A stretch of DNA of 64,000 nucleotides from Zopfochytrium polystomum (taxonomy: Eukaryota; Chytridiomycota; Chytridiomycetes; Chytridiales; Chytridiaceae). Under the pieces are notes generated by a model. It was not told the DNA's origin. It worked only from the letters and a program-made list of their open reading frames with translations, and made no database searches. The stretch spans positions 1 to 64,000 of the forward strand of contig JAIVFJ010000014.1 of assembly GCA_025765615.1 (NCBI GenBank). The letters run 5' to 3'. Below are positions 53,953 to 64,000 of this stretch, in pieces (within the stretch, counting starts at the first letter, position 1; each line of letters opens with the position of its first letter). A program made the position numbers and the translations under genes.

Positions 53953-56900
53953 ATGCCACCCAGCGGCCGCTGTACCGGCCAGCGCCGCCATAGCCTCCGC
54001 AAGGGCACCGCACTCCTCGCCGCGGCCGCTGGCACCCTCTTGGCCGCCACACCAGCGTTCGCGCAGATATTCTTCTTCGAGGACTTTGAGACGGTGACTG
54101 CGGCGGTCAGCACGCAATGGACGATCGAGACGGTCAACGCGACGGCCAGCATCGACACGACGAACCCAGCGACAGGCAAGCAGGCGCTGCGGCTGGACGT
54201 GATGGGTAACGGGCGGGCGCTGCTGACGCCAACGGCGTTCGCTCCCGCGGGCAACTCGTTCTACGGCCGCGTGAACCTGTTTGTCGACAACTTTCCGACG
54301 GCGCCGGACTTTTCGCATTGGATGAACGTGCAGCTGACGGGGACGGGCGACGGGACGATGCTGCGGCCGCTGGGCGGGCAGTTTATCCCGGGCCAGGGCG
54401 TCGGGCAGAACACGTTCTGGGGCGTTGGCGCCGACGGCGGTCCCACGGGCGACTGGACTAACTGGAAGACGACGCAGCCCGCCGTGAACGGGCAGTACGT
54501 TTGTTTCGAGTACTTTGTCAACGCGGCGGACAACTCCGTGACGGTGTCCATGGACGGCGTGCCGCAGCCTCAACTCACGGTGAACCAAACGTCCCACGGC
54601 GGCATGGCCGTCGACTTGATTTTCCCAGTGTGGAACAAGATCCAGATGGGGTGGTGGAATTTCCAGGCGACGCCGTTCAACTTTGTCGTTCTCATGGACG
54701 ACATTGCATTGAGCACGACGCCCATCGGGTGTCCCGTGCGCAACACGCCGCCAGCGACGACGACGACGACCGCGGCGCCGCCGGCGGCGACGACGGTGCC
54801 GACCATGCAGGGGCTGTTCTTCACGGAGGACTTTGAAGGCTTGACCGTGGCGACGAGCGCAAAGTGGACCATCGAGACGGTCAACGCGACCGCGAGCATC
54901 GACACGACGAACCCGGCGACGGGCACGCAGGCGCTGCGGCTGGATGTGATGGGTAACGGGCGGGCGCTGTTGACGCCGACGGCGTTCGCTCCCGCAGGCA
55001 ACTCGTTCTACGGCCGCGTCAACCTGTACGTGGACAACTACCCGACGTCGCCCAACTTTTCGCACTGGATGAACGTTCAGCTCACCGGTACGGGCGACGG
55101 GACCATGCTACGGCCCGTCGGCGGACAGTTTATCCCGGGTCAGGGTGTCGGACAAAACACGTTCTGGGGCGTCGGCGCGGACGGCGGGCCGACCGGCGAC
55201 TGGACGAACTGGAAAACGACCCAGCCGGCAGTAAACGCGCAGTATGTTTGCTTCGAGTACTTTGTCAACGCGGCGGACAACTCCGTGACGGTGTCGATGG
55301 ACGGCGTGCCGCAGCCACAACTCACCGTCAATCAAACTTCCCACGGCGGTATGGCGGTGGACCTGATTTTCCCGGTGTGGAACAAGATCCAAATGGGGTG
55401 GTGGAACTTCCAGGCGACGCCGTTTAACTTCGTGGTGCTGATGGATGACATTGCATTGAGCACTACTCCCATCGGATGCCCCGTGCGCAACACGCCGCCA
55501 GCGACGAACCCCACGACGACCACGACAGCCGCGGCGCCGGCAGCGACGACGGTGCCAACCATGCAGGGGCTGTTCTTCACGGAGGACTTTGAAGGCCTCA
55601 CCGCGGCGACGAGCGCAAAGTGGACCATCGAGACCGTGAACGCGACCGCGAGCATCGACACGACGAACCCGGCGACGGGCACACAGGCGCTGCGGCTGGA
55701 TGTGATGGGCAACGGGCGTGCGCTGCTGACGCCGACGGCGTTCGCTCCCGCGGGCAATTCGTTCTACGGCCGCGTCAATTTGTACGTGGACAACTACCCG
55801 ACGTCGCCGAATTTCTCGCACTGGATGAACGTGCAGCTCACCGGGACCGGCGACGGGACCATGCTGCGGCCCGTCGGCGGGCAGTTTATTCCGGGCCAGG
55901 GCGTCGGGCAAAACACGTTCTGGGGTGTCGGCGCGGACGGAGGTCCCACGGGCGACTGGACCAACTGGAAGACGACGCAGCCAGCGGTGAACGCGCAGTA
56001 CGTCTGTTTCGAGTACTTTGTCAACGCTGTCGGCAACTCGGTGACCGTCTCCATGGACGGCGTTCCGCAGCCTCAACTCACGGTGAACCAAACCTCCCAC
56101 GGCGGCATGGCGGTCGACCTCGTCTTCCCTGTCTGGAACAAGATCCAGATGGGGTGGTGGAACTTCCAGGCGACACCCTTCAATTTTGTTGTCCTGATGG
56201 ACGACATTGCGCTGAGCACGGCGCCGATCGGGTGCCCCGTGCGGAACGCGCCGGGGACGGTGACCAAGCCCGCAACGACGCCGGGGGCGGGGAGCACTAG
56301 TATCTCGACGACGGCGGTTGCGACGATGAAGACGACGACGGTGACGACGACGATGACGACGGCGGCGGTGGCGGGGGTTGCGACCAACAGCGGGATCCAG
56401 TGCATGATGGGGCTAGGTTGCAACAAAGGGGCGGGCGGCGCGACGGCGACGACGACGACGATGACGGTGACGCAGACGACGCCCGGGGTTGCGGTGGCGA
56501 GCCCGACGGGAGGCGCGGGGGCTGGGGTGTTTTTCGCCGAGGACTTTGAGGCGTTGACGACGGCGACTAGCGCGCAGTGGACGATCGAGATGGTCAACGC
56601 GACGGCGAGCATCGAGACGGCGAACCCGGCGACGGGCAAGCAGGCCCTGCGGCTGGATGTGATGGGCAACGGGCGCGCGCTGCTGACGCCGACGACGTTC
56701 GCTCCGGCGGGTAACTCGTTCTACGGCCGCGTGAACCTGTTTGTCGACAACTTCCCGACCACGCCGGACTTTTCGCACTGGATGAACGTGCAACTGACCG
56801 GGACCGGCGACGGCACCATGCTGCGTCCCATCGGCGGTCAGTTCATTCCGGGCCAGGGCGTCGGACAAAACACGTTCTGGGGCGTCGGCGCCGACGGCGG

Positions 56901-57909
56901 TCCCACGGGCGACTGGACCAACTGGAAGACGACGCAGCCCGCCGTCAACGCCAAGTACGTCTGCTTCGAGTACTTTGTCAACGCGGTCGGCAACTCGGTC
57001 ACGGTCTCGATGGACGGCGTGCCGCAGCCACAACTCACCGTCAATCAAACGTCGCACGGCGGCACGGCGGTGGACCTGATTTTCCCGGTGTGGAACAAGA
57101 TCCAGATGGGGTGGTGGAACTTCCAGGCGACGCCTTTCAACTTTGTGGTGCTTCTCGACGACATTGCGCTGAGCACTTCTCCGATCGGGTGTCCTGTCCG
57201 CAACACGCCGACGCCGACAGCGACGGGGACGACGACAACGACGGCAGCGGCGGGAGGCGGCGGCGCGACGTCGACGACGACGGTGACGGTCCTCGTGACG
57301 TCGACGGTGACGGTGACGGCGGGGCCGACGACGACGCCGACGACGGCGCCAGCGCTGACGGTGACGCACATGGTGAACCCCGGGTTCTCCGGGTCGGGGT
57401 GGTGCACGGCGGACGGCAAGCTGACGACCCAGCTGAGCGTGGTGGTGTCGTCGGTGTCGCCGTCGGCGGGCGGGACGGCGTGCCCGGGGGTGCCGGCGGA
57501 CGAGTGCGGGCTGGCGCAGATCCAGCTGTCGGCGTTCAAGGACGGCGCGCCGCTCAACATTGTGTCGTGGTCCGGCGGCGACAAGGTGCCGATGGGCAAC
57601 TCCATCACCTTTACGGAGACTAACGGTACGCCAGCTCTGCATTCTGTCCCTCCCTCCTTGGTTGTTTCTAACCGTCTCTTCTTCTTCATATCTCTTTCCA
57701 TTACTCTTCTCCGCTCACTTTCAGACATGCCGTACTTTGGCGGGAACGTTGTGTTTGACACGGCGTGCTCGTACACGGACGCGGCGACCAGCCCGGCAGT
57801 GGCGGCGGCGGGAATCACGTTCACGGCCACCGCGTTGACGCAGTCTGTGCAGGTGACGATGGCGGACGGCGGCTCTGCCTTGGCCGCCGTGCAGGCAGCG
57901 CTTGCGTAG
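53953..57909 (+). CDS. Secreted protein with four tandem Cip1-like jelly-roll domains
   Basis: Exons 53953-57625 and 57725-57909 (GTACGC donor, TTTCAG acceptor) give 1,285 residues. Signal peptide: Arg-rich start then TALLAAAAGTLLAATPAFAQ (to about 38). Four domains of about 220 residues (approximately 38-260, 286-508, 538-760, 856-1080) each start FF.EDFE and end MDDIAL/DDIALST(T/A/S)PIGCPVR. Each contains IDTTNPATGKQALRL or close variants, FYGRVNL, a C-F-E-Y strand and IQMGWWNFQ. The layout and spacing resemble fungal Cip1, a cellulose-induced secreted protein with a concanavalin-like fold related to glucuronan lyases. Linkers are Thr/Ala/Pro-rich. A separate C-terminal domain (about 1135-1285) has four cysteines and begins VTHMVNPGF. 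The domains are nearly identical at the DNA level. Catalysis is not established for this family. Confidence 0.88.
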   Translation: MPPSGRCTGQRRHSLRKGTALLAAAAGTLLAATPAFAQIFFFEDFETVTAAVSTQWTIETVNATASIDTTNPATGKQALRLDVMGNGRALLTPTAFAPAGNSFYGRVNLFVDNFPTAPDFSHWMNVQLTGTGDGTMLRPLGGQFIPGQGVGQNTFWGVGADGGPTGDWTNWKTTQPAVNGQYVCFEYFVNAADNSVTVSMDGVPQPQLTVNQTSHGGMAVDLIFPVWNKIQMGWWNFQATPFNFVVLMDDIALSTTPIGCPVRNTPPATTTTTAAPPAATTVPTMQGLFFTEDFEGLTVATSAKWTIETVNATASIDTTNPATGTQALRLDVMGNGRALLTPTAFAPAGNSFYGRVNLYVDNYPTSPNFSHWMNVQLTGTGDGTMLRPVGGQFIPGQGVGQNTFWGVGADGGPTGDWTNWKTTQPAVNAQYVCFEYFVNAADNSVTVSMDGVPQPQLTVNQTSHGGMAVDLIFPVWNKIQMGWWNFQATPFNFVVLMDDIALSTTPIGCPVRNTPPATNPTTTTTAAAPAATTVPTMQGLFFTEDFEGLTAATSAKWTIETVNATASIDTTNPATGTQALRLDVMGNGRALLTPTAFAPAGNSFYGRVNLYVDNYPTSPNFSHWMNVQLTGTGDGTMLRPVGGQFIPGQGVGQNTFWGVGADGGPTGDWTNWKTTQPAVNAQYVCFEYFVNAVGNSVTVSMDGVPQPQLTVNQTSHGGMAVDLVFPVWNKIQMGWWNFQATPFNFVVLMDDIALSTAPIGCPVRNAPGTVTKPATTPGAGSTSISTTAVATMKTTTVTTTMTTAAVAGVATNSGIQCMMGLGCNKGAGGATATTTTMTVTQTTPGVAVASPTGGAGAGVFFAEDFEALTTATSAQWTIEMVNATASIETANPATGKQALRLDVMGNGRALLTPTTFAPAGNSFYGRVNLFVDNFPTTPDFSHWMNVQLTGTGDGTMLRPIGGQFIPGQGVGQNTFWGVGADGGPTGDWTNWKTTQPAVNAKYVCFEYFVNAVGNSVTVSMDGVPQPQLTVNQTSHGGTAVDLIFPVWNKIQMGWWNFQATPFNFVVLLDDIALSTSPIGCPVRNTPTPTATGTTTTTAAAGGGGATSTTTVTVLVTSTVTVTAGPTTTPTTAPALTVTHMVNPGFSGSGWCTADGKLTTQLSVVVSSVSPSAGGTACPGVPADECGLAQIQLSAFKDGAPLNIVSWSGGDKVPMGNSITFTETNGTPALHSVPPSLVVSNRLFFFISLSITLLRSLSDMPYFGGNVVFDTACSYTDAATSPAVAAAGITFTATALTQSVQVTMADGGSALAAVQAALA

Positions 57910-59178
57910 AGCTCTTTTCCTTTCCAATTCCAACCGCCGTAATATTCTTCTTTTTTGTTTTTTTTCTCGTTTGGCCGCCTTGGCTAGGCCACGGATGGCG
58001 ACCCCAACCTTTTCTTTTTGTTTGCTTCTTGTGCCTCTCTCTCTCTGCTGCAAATGCACGTTCCGGTTACCACGTCCATGTGTGTGCGTGCACTAGCTCC
58101 CCCCCCTTGGCGCGTTTTCATGATGTCCCACCTTTTTCCTTCTGCCTTTAAAAACACTATGTCTAGCGCAACCAATTTCGGTTCTCCTTCTGCTTTTTGA
58201 CCCGTTTCTACACGAAAAAAACAATCTATCTGGCGGCTCAGCACTCGTTCCGAAGAAGAAGAAGAAGAAGGCTGGTTACCCGCAGTCTTTCACCTTTTGT
58301 CTGCACCGCTCCTTCTTTGTCCTGCCAGGCGGAAGGAGGACGCGGAGTGGGGGGACGTGATGACGTTGGAGAGGAGGAGGGTTAATGATTCCTCCTGGGA
58401 AGGGGGGGGAACAGCTGCAGTTCACATGTAAATATTTAACAGCGCAAGAACACGATCTGCACAGAGGCCGCTTTCCGTCCTTTCTTACTTTCTTTCTTGT
58501 TTTTGTTTCCCCAGCAGGGAGTGTGTTCTTTGGTCGAAGGCGGTGATTGGTGGACGGGCACGCCATCACGCAATCAATGGTGGGCGATGACGATCGCCAG
58601 CCGTCGTTGGCGTGGAACGAATGCGTGAGAGAGTGAGAGAGAGAGAAAGCGGGCAGAAAGGGAGAGAGAGAGGCGAGAGAGAGGGGAGCGAGAGCGAGAA
58701 AGAGACAGATCTGTCTGTCTGTCTGTCTGTCTGCTTGTGTGTGCGTATGTACGGGAGGTCGCAACCAACAGGCTTTGGGGCGACCAGAGACGGTTGGGGT
58801 GACAAGGAAAGCACACTCACACACACAGATCGCAGAGAATGGGAAAAGTTGGGTGGGTCGTTCGTTTTCGAAAAGAAAAATAAAAAAAAGGAAACGAGGT
58901 ACAAAAAAAAAAGATGAAAAACAAGGGAAAACGAAAAGCAAAGAGCGAAAAAAAAGCAAAATCGAGGCAATGCAAAAGAACGAAAGAAAGAAAGAAAGAA
59001 AGAAAGAAAGAAAACGAAGCAACTAAAAATTCATAAAATCCGAATGAAAAAGAAAAACAAAAAAAAAAACAAAACGAGAAAACCCGGCGCTTGCAATACA
59101 CCACATAAATAACGTGGGACGAGGCGAGAGAAGAAAAAAAAAAGTCAGTTCTTACCTTCACACAAAGCTATCGTCACC
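57910..59178. other. Intergenic region upstream of SAM synthetase
   Basis: Contains GAA repeats (about 58254-58270), (CTGT)n near 58712-58732, (GA)n, A-rich stretches and an AAAG tetranucleotide repeat at about 58980-59012. No supported coding region. Confidence 0.6.
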
Positions 59179-60830
59179 ATGGGCAAAGAAACCTTCCTCT
59201 TCACCTCCGAGTCCGTCGGCGAGGGTCACCCCGGTATGTCCTCCTCATCATCTTCATCATCATGAACTATCAACCACGTCGTTCCTCTTCCTCCCCCTGC
59301 GCGGCTGCCGCCAACATTTCCTGCGCCCAGCCGTGAGGATTGTCGCGTTTCCTTCATTCCCTTCCACTCGTCGTCAAGCGTAGTTGGGGAAGGAGGCGTT
59401 TTGCCCGAGCGCTTTCTCCCTCCATTCATCTGCCCGAACAGAATCTAACCGTGTCCTTTTCCTTGCCATTCCAAATCGATCAACTGATGATCGCCACGAC
59501 AATAGACAAGATCTGCGACCAAGGTATGAACCCGGATGTTTCCTCTTTTCTCGGACAGTCCTCGATCCTTACCGCGTTGCGGTCGTGTTTTTCTCTCCAC
59601 AGTCTCGGATGCCATCCTCGACGCTTGCCTGGCTGTTGACCCGATGTCCCGTGTCGCTTGCGAAACCGCTACCAAGACCGGCATGATCATGGTCCTCGGT
59701 GAGATCACCACCAAGGCAGTTATCGACTACCAGAAGGTCATCCGCAACACCATCAAGGAGATCGGCTACGACGACTCGTCGAAGGGCTTCGATTTCAAGA
59801 CCTGCAACGTGCTCGTTGCCATCGAGCAGCAGTCTCCTGACATTGCTGGCGGTCTTGTCCAGCAGGGTTTCGACATCGAGAAGATTGGTGCCGGTGACCA
59901 GGGTATCATGTTTGGATACGCTACCGACGAGACCGCCGAGCTGATGCCCCTCACCATCATGCTGGCGCACAAGCTCAACAAGAAGATGACCGAACTCCGC
60001 AACGCTACCGGCCCGGGCGCCCTCCCGTGGCTCCGTCCCGACACCAAGACCCAGGTCACCGTCGAGTACCAGTCCGAGAACGGCAACCTGACTCCTCTCC
60101 GCGTCCACACCGTCGTCATCTCCACCCAGCACGCCGAGGACGTTGACAACGACACCATCAAGAAGGAGCTGATGGAGAAGGTTATCAAGGCCGTTATCCC
60201 CGCCAAGTACCTCGACGACAAGACCATCTACTTCCTGCAGCCCTCTGGCCGTTTCATCATCGGTGGTCCTCAGGGTGACGCCGGTGTCACTGGTCGCAAG
60301 ATCATTGTCGGTGAGGGCCGCTTCCCATTTGTTTGCGTTCTCTGTGCTTGTCACTGTTGCGGTGTTGCTCCGCATGTGACAGTTGCCGCTTTTTTCGGTT
60401 TCTCCAATGACCGCACCCTCTGACTTCTCGTTCGCCCTTCGATACAGACACCTACGGAGGATGGGGAGCCCACGGTGGAGGTGCTTTCTCCGGAAAGGAC
60501 TGGTCCAAGGTCGACCGTTCGGCCGCCTACACGGCCCGCTGGGTTGCCAAGTCGATCGTCGCGGCTAAGCTCGCCAAGCGCTGCCTGGTCCAGCTTTCGT
60601 ACGCCATCGGTGTCGCCGAGCCGACCTCGGTGTACGTCGACACTTACGGCACGGGTGCCAAGAGCAACGCCGAGATCCTTGACATCATCAAGAAGAACTT
60701 CGACCTCAGGCCCGGTGTCATTGTCAAGGAACTTGACCTCTTCAAGCCCATCTACAGGGAGACTGCTAAGTACGGCCACTTTGGTCGTGAGGAGTTCAAC
60801 TGGGAGAAGCCCAAGACCCTGAAGTTCTAA
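59179..60830 (+). CDS. SAM1: S-adenosylmethionine synthetase (methionine adenosyltransferase)
   Basis: Four exons, 59179-59233, 59506-59523 (18 nt), 59603-60310 and 60448-60830, give 387 residues, the usual family length. The protein makes S-adenosylmethionine from methionine and ATP in the cytosol. Visible signatures: [21 protein letters not shown] at the N-terminus (ATP and methionine binding, split over three exons), [13 protein letters not shown] (methionine/adenine-binding loop), [11 protein letters not shown], and, spliced over intron 3, [18 protein letters not shown], the glycine-rich P-loop signature. The C-terminus ends [15 protein letters not shown]. Codon use is markedly biased toward C-ending codons, as expected for high expression. 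Exon 2 is a microexon encoding only DKICDQ. Confidence 0.97.
59506..59523 (+). other. 18-nt microexon of SAM synthetase
   Basis: Flanked by TAG and GTATGA. It supplies the last two bases of the Asp codon, then KICDQ residues indispensable for the nucleotide/metal site, so it must be included for an active enzyme. Confidence 0.9.
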
Positions 60831-61565
60831 ATAGGCAGAGGATAATGTGATGAGCCCTTCTGTCCCACCTGCGAGCTTAGTTATCCAATCCCCCTCATCT
60901 GTCATTCAACCGATTCCAGCACTGGAAACTACCACTGCCTCGCTGCTGTGGCACACTCCCGTACCTTCATTTGTTCGTTGCCTCCAGTACCTTTTTCTGT
61001 TGCTTCTTTGCCTTTGTCATTTAAGTTTGCGGATTCGAGCCACGAATCAGAGACCCTGTTTAACAATTTGCCGGGCGCCGCGCCTATTCTCTTCAGTCCG
61101 TTCAGACCAACTTCGTAACCACCCTTATTTGTTAAATTCAGTGATGATTGTCGTTGGTATGACGGACCACATCGGTCTAGTCCATTAGTGGAAACAGAGA
61201 ACAGCGTCGTTTACCTGAAGAATGTTATGACAGTCAACGAAAGCCACCGAAGGCGCAGGGAGACCCACACCTCCCAAGCTACGACTGAAAGGGGAATTTT
61301 GCCTTTTGGGGTCCGTCGGTATTATTATTTTTTGTTGTTGGTTTTTACTGTCTTCACTTCCGACCCAGCGAGAGATAATTCCCTTCCTCACCTCGACGCA
61401 AATAGCGCCTCGGCTCTGATCCGTCCTTGCCTTTCATCCGTTGATACCTTGACCTGGTACACACACACTGTTACGATCTACACCGATCGTCCATCTCCCC
61501 CCCCCCCCCCCCCCCCCCCACATCCATTGATCCTTCCCAGCCGCCCTCAGCCGTCCCTCTCAGCC
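60831..61565. other. Intergenic region
   Basis: 3' flank of SAM synthetase and 5' flank of the reductase gene; a C-homopolymer at 61497-61519 precedes the start. The downstream frame is open back to 61188, but an ATG at 61566 after this run is the sensible start. Confidence 0.6.
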
Positions 61566-63083
61566 ATGTCGTCAGCCTCGCCCGCAGCGGCGCCGTCGCC
61601 CTTAGACGCCCTCCGAACCCACTCCCACATCTCCGCCCACTCCTCCTCGTCGTCGTCGTCGTCGTCATCGAGCGAGTCCGAGGCGGCCTCGACGACGGCG
61701 CCGTCCTTCTCCACGGCGCACTCGCGCGGGGCGCGCTCGCGGCGCCCGACGATCGTGATCCTGGGGACGGGGCTGATTGGCGGGTTCCTGGCAGCGTCGC
61801 TGACGTCGACGCCGTCCAAGCCGCCGGTGCTACACCTCATCGGGCGGCCGTCGCTCCAGGAGAAGATTGAAAAGGCCGGCGGGATGCGGGTGACGCGGCT
61901 GGAGGAGCCCAAGCCGGAGGACCCGGGGTTCCTGACGTCGTTCATCTACAACCCCATCGTGTCGTACCTGAGCGTCAGCCGCGGCGCCGCGGGATCGCTG
62001 GATGCGTCAAACGAGGACGACGAGGACGGCGCGGACGGCGACGAGGACGAGGACGAGGAGCACGACGACGAGACCGGCGAGGTTGTTGTCGGCCCGCGCA
62101 CCGCGTTCACGCCAAAGTCAAAGATCCACGTCCACACGTCGCTGGCCGCGTACAAGGCCTACGCCCTTGGCCGGGCCAGATCCGCCGGAAAGCCCCGCGG
62201 CCCGGATTATGTCGTGCTGACGGCCAAGCGGACGGGAACGGCCGCCGCCATCGAAGAGATGAAGGCGTGCGGGTTGGGTGCCGCAGTCAGCGGCTCCGGC
62301 GACGACGCCGCAGCCGCCAGCCCCGCCGGATCGGCCGAGGACGCACGATTCTGGGAACGCACGGCGGTGGTCACATTCCAGAACGGCGCGCGGGCGGGCG
62401 AGGAGATCCGGCGGGCGTTTTCCGAGCGGGTGGAGGTGGTGGAGGGGATGTGGCCGTTCAACGTGGTGGAGCCGGAGCCGTGTCATTACTTCCAGGCGAC
62501 GTCGGGAACGCTGTACGTGACGGACTCGCCGACGGGGCGGGCGTTCCACAAGCTGCTGATCGCGGGGTCGCTGCCGGCCAAGACGTCCAAGGACATGGAC
62601 GGGGTGCTGTATGGGAAGCTGCTGTTCAACCTGAACAACGCGGTGTGCGCGCTAGCGGACTCGACGATCCGCAGCACGCTGGTGGTCCGCGGGTACCGCA
62701 AGGCGTACGCCATGTGCGTCACCGAGGCGCTCGCGGTCTACACGGCCGCCGGAATCCACCCGGTGTCGTTCGTGCCCGTGCCGCTGTGGGTGCTGCCGTA
62801 CATCCTGTCGCTGCCGACCCCGCTGTTCTCGCGGGTGGCCGCGTCGTTCCTCGCGATCGACCCGGCCGCCGTGTCGTCCACCACCGTCGACCTGAGGGAC
62901 GGAAAGCCCACCGAGATTGCGTACCTGCAGGGCGAGATTTGCCGCCTCGCCCGCGAGCACTACGTCGCCGCTCCCATGTGTGACCGGATCGTCGGCTTGG
63001 TGAGGGAGGCGGAGAGCCTCGGAAAGGGCAACTGGGAGAGGATCGGCCCCGAGGAGCTTTTGGATGCTTTGGAGATGCTGTGA
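61566..63083 (+). CDS. Ketopantoate reductase-family (ApbA/PanE) NAD(P)H-dependent protein
   Basis: Single exon, 505 residues from ATG 61566. After a disordered Ser/Ala leader (1-60), the Rossmann nucleotide motif TIVILGTGLIGG is at 62-73 and a following LIGRPS loop fits NADP preference. YVVLTAKRTGTAAAI and FQNGARAGEEI are the ApbA N-domain blocks. The C-terminal helical domain has MDGVLYGKLLFNLNNAVCAL, containing the family's catalytic Lys and substrate-binding Asn residues, and STTVDLRDGKPTEIAYLQGEI. The Ser/Asp/Glu-rich insert at about 140-180 makes it longer than the classic ~300-residue enzyme. True ketopantoate reductase of pantothenate synthesis is possible, but fungi carry several paralogues of this family acting on other 2-keto acids, so the substrate is undecided. 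Confidence 0.88.
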   Translation: MSSASPAAAPSPLDALRTHSHISAHSSSSSSSSSSSESEAASTTAPSFSTAHSRGARSRRPTIVILGTGLIGGFLAASLTSTPSKPPVLHLIGRPSLQEKIEKAGGMRVTRLEEPKPEDPGFLTSFIYNPIVSYLSVSRGAAGSLDASNEDDEDGADGDEDEDEEHDDETGEVVVGPRTAFTPKSKIHVHTSLAAYKAYALGRARSAGKPRGPDYVVLTAKRTGTAAAIEEMKACGLGAAVSGSGDDAAAASPAGSAEDARFWERTAVVTFQNGARAGEEIRRAFSERVEVVEGMWPFNVVEPEPCHYFQATSGTLYVTDSPTGRAFHKLLIAGSLPAKTSKDMDGVLYGKLLFNLNNAVCALADSTIRSTLVVRGYRKAYAMCVTEALAVYTAAGIHPVSFVPVPLWVLPYILSLPTPLFSRVAASFLAIDPAAVSSTTVDLRDGKPTEIAYLQGEICRLAREHYVAAPMCDRIVGLVREAESLGKGNWERIGPEELLDALEML

Positions 63084-63538
63084 TTTTTTCATGGCAAGTT
63101 GAAGCGAGAGTTTAACCTGGGAGTGAAGATGTGTGTGTGTGTGTGTGATGTGTACGAGTTGGGTTTTCCGGGGATTTTGACCCGCAGACTATTTCGGTGG
63201 ATGCCCAAGCAGGAGGGTTGATGCGGGGATTTGTCCTCTACCCTCTACTCTAGGGAGGGTTTTTTTTTCCTTCTTTTTTTCAGTGTTGCCCTGCTAACCT
63301 CGTTTGCGAGTCTTTTTTTCTTCTTTCTGCCTTTGGTTCCTCATTTCTGTTTCCCCATTCGTATCTCTGATTCTAGCCTGGTTCGTTCCCCACGAGTAGT
63401 CCTGCCTACGAAAGAATTTCCACCCGTTACCCCGTCCCTTCGCTTCTATCACCAACAGCCATCCCGCCCCCTCCTTTCCTTTCTGATTTCACCCTTTGGC
63501 CATTTCTCTCCCCAGCTTCTTCTTCTTCTTCTTCTTCT

Positions 63539-63573
<35 letters not shown>

Positions 63574-64000
63574 GCTGCTTGTCCAAAGATCTTGTCGTTT
63601 GTCCTCAGATGTTCGCGAGCTCCGTCGCCCTTTCCCTCAGCGTACCCCCGCCGTCCCTTTGCCCTTTCCCTTCTCCTCAAATTAAGCGCTTTTCCGGGCC
63701 GGCTCCCGCCTCCTGTGCGTGCGCATCGACGGAAGTGGACGGGAAGAGAGAGAGTTGGTTGAGGGACGGCGGACATGCGAAAAGCGTCGTAGGCTCGCGG
63801 TCCCCGCCTCGCTTGCTTTCGTCAAAACTCACCCCGTCCTTTTTCGGAAAAGCAAGTGCACTAGAATATGAAGCCGAAACCCAAAAAGAAAAAATAAAGG
63901 AGTGTGAAAGGAAAAGGGATTGTGCTGGGAGCCTGGCTGGGAGGCGCAAGCCTTTTCGGGCACACACACCTCAGCCAGCAGCTTTGCGGTAAGCAAGAGG
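63084..64000. other. Intergenic region to window end
   Basis: A (GT)n near 63131-63147, pyrimidine-rich sequence, TTC repeats followed by a T-homopolymer at 63541-63572, and mixed sequence to the end. No gene start could be supported. Confidence 0.55.

Noticed and set aside
54261..57642. Many 60-400 codon minus-strand frames opposite the Cip1-like gene
   Set aside because: They recur at the same place in each repeat unit and are Arg/His-rich shadows of a GC-rich coding strand.
1..64000. CRISPR arrays, bacterial operons, ribosome binding sites and rRNA genes
   Set aside because: The window is eukaryotic (spliceosomal introns, TATA/AATAAA signals, telomere repeats); no direct-repeat/spacer array or rRNA-like sequence was seen.

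Overview
This window looks like a subtelomeric-to-internal stretch of a chromosome from a GC-rich, intron-containing fungus, most plausibly a zoosporic (chytrid-like) lineage. Degenerate TTAGGG-type telomere repeats lie in the first 2 kb, in the CCCTAA orientation expected of a left chromosome end. Genes carry short GT-AG introns. One gene has a fungal HET domain. Another looks like adenylate kinase 8, which in other eukaryotes is associated with cilia and flagella. Secreted enzymes and cysteine-rich or threonine-rich secreted proteins point to an osmotrophic, degradative lifestyle. The exact species cannot be read from the sequence.

Layout. 1-2 kb: a partial proline-rich reading frame, two interstitial telomere tracts, an E-box cluster, a 12-bp minisatellite and a TATA-to-AATAAA unit. 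2-10 kb: gene-poor, lower-GC subtelomeric sequence with decayed material: a possible broken multi-exon gene, a Ty1/copia polyprotein fragment and WD40-repeat debris. 10.5-30 kb: a secreted Thr/Ser/Ala-repeat protein (-), a Gln/His-rich protein of unknown function (+), a 13-exon attractin/MEGF8-like CUB-EGF-kelch-PSI membrane receptor (-), a secreted GMC oxidoreductase resembling the cellobiose dehydrogenase flavodomain (-), a doubtful Ala-rich gene, and a disordered Ser/Pro-rich protein (+). 30.2-33.6 kb: an apparently complete PIF/Harbinger-like DNA transposon with matching terminal inverted repeats, a 3-bp target duplication and two divergent genes.

34-51 kb: a multi-pass membrane protein (-), a Kha1-like CPA2 cation/proton antiporter (-), a protein with three C2HC zinc fingers and a DUF3626-like domain (-), an O6-alkylguanine-DNA alkyltransferase (-) whose start codon is only 30 bp from that of a divergent HET-domain protein (+), and a seven-exon AK8-like tandem adenylate kinase (-) with one apparent frameshift. 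51-64 kb: a secreted protein with four 4-cysteine repeats (+), a 1,285-residue secreted protein with four Cip1-like jelly-roll domains (+), S-adenosylmethionine synthetase with an 18-nt microexon (+), and a ketopantoate-reductase-family protein (+).

The genes do not form operons. Themes are extracellular or surface proteins (Cip1-like, GMC oxidoreductase, Cys-repeat and Thr-rich proteins, attractin-like receptor) and housekeeping functions (SAM synthesis, ion exchange, DNA repair, nucleotide metabolism). Intergenic regions are long and full of homopolymer and pyrimidine/purine microsatellites, so gene starts there are less certain than splice sites inside genes. Exon boundaries were derived by hand from GT/AG sites, reading phase and family similarity; none has transcript support here.
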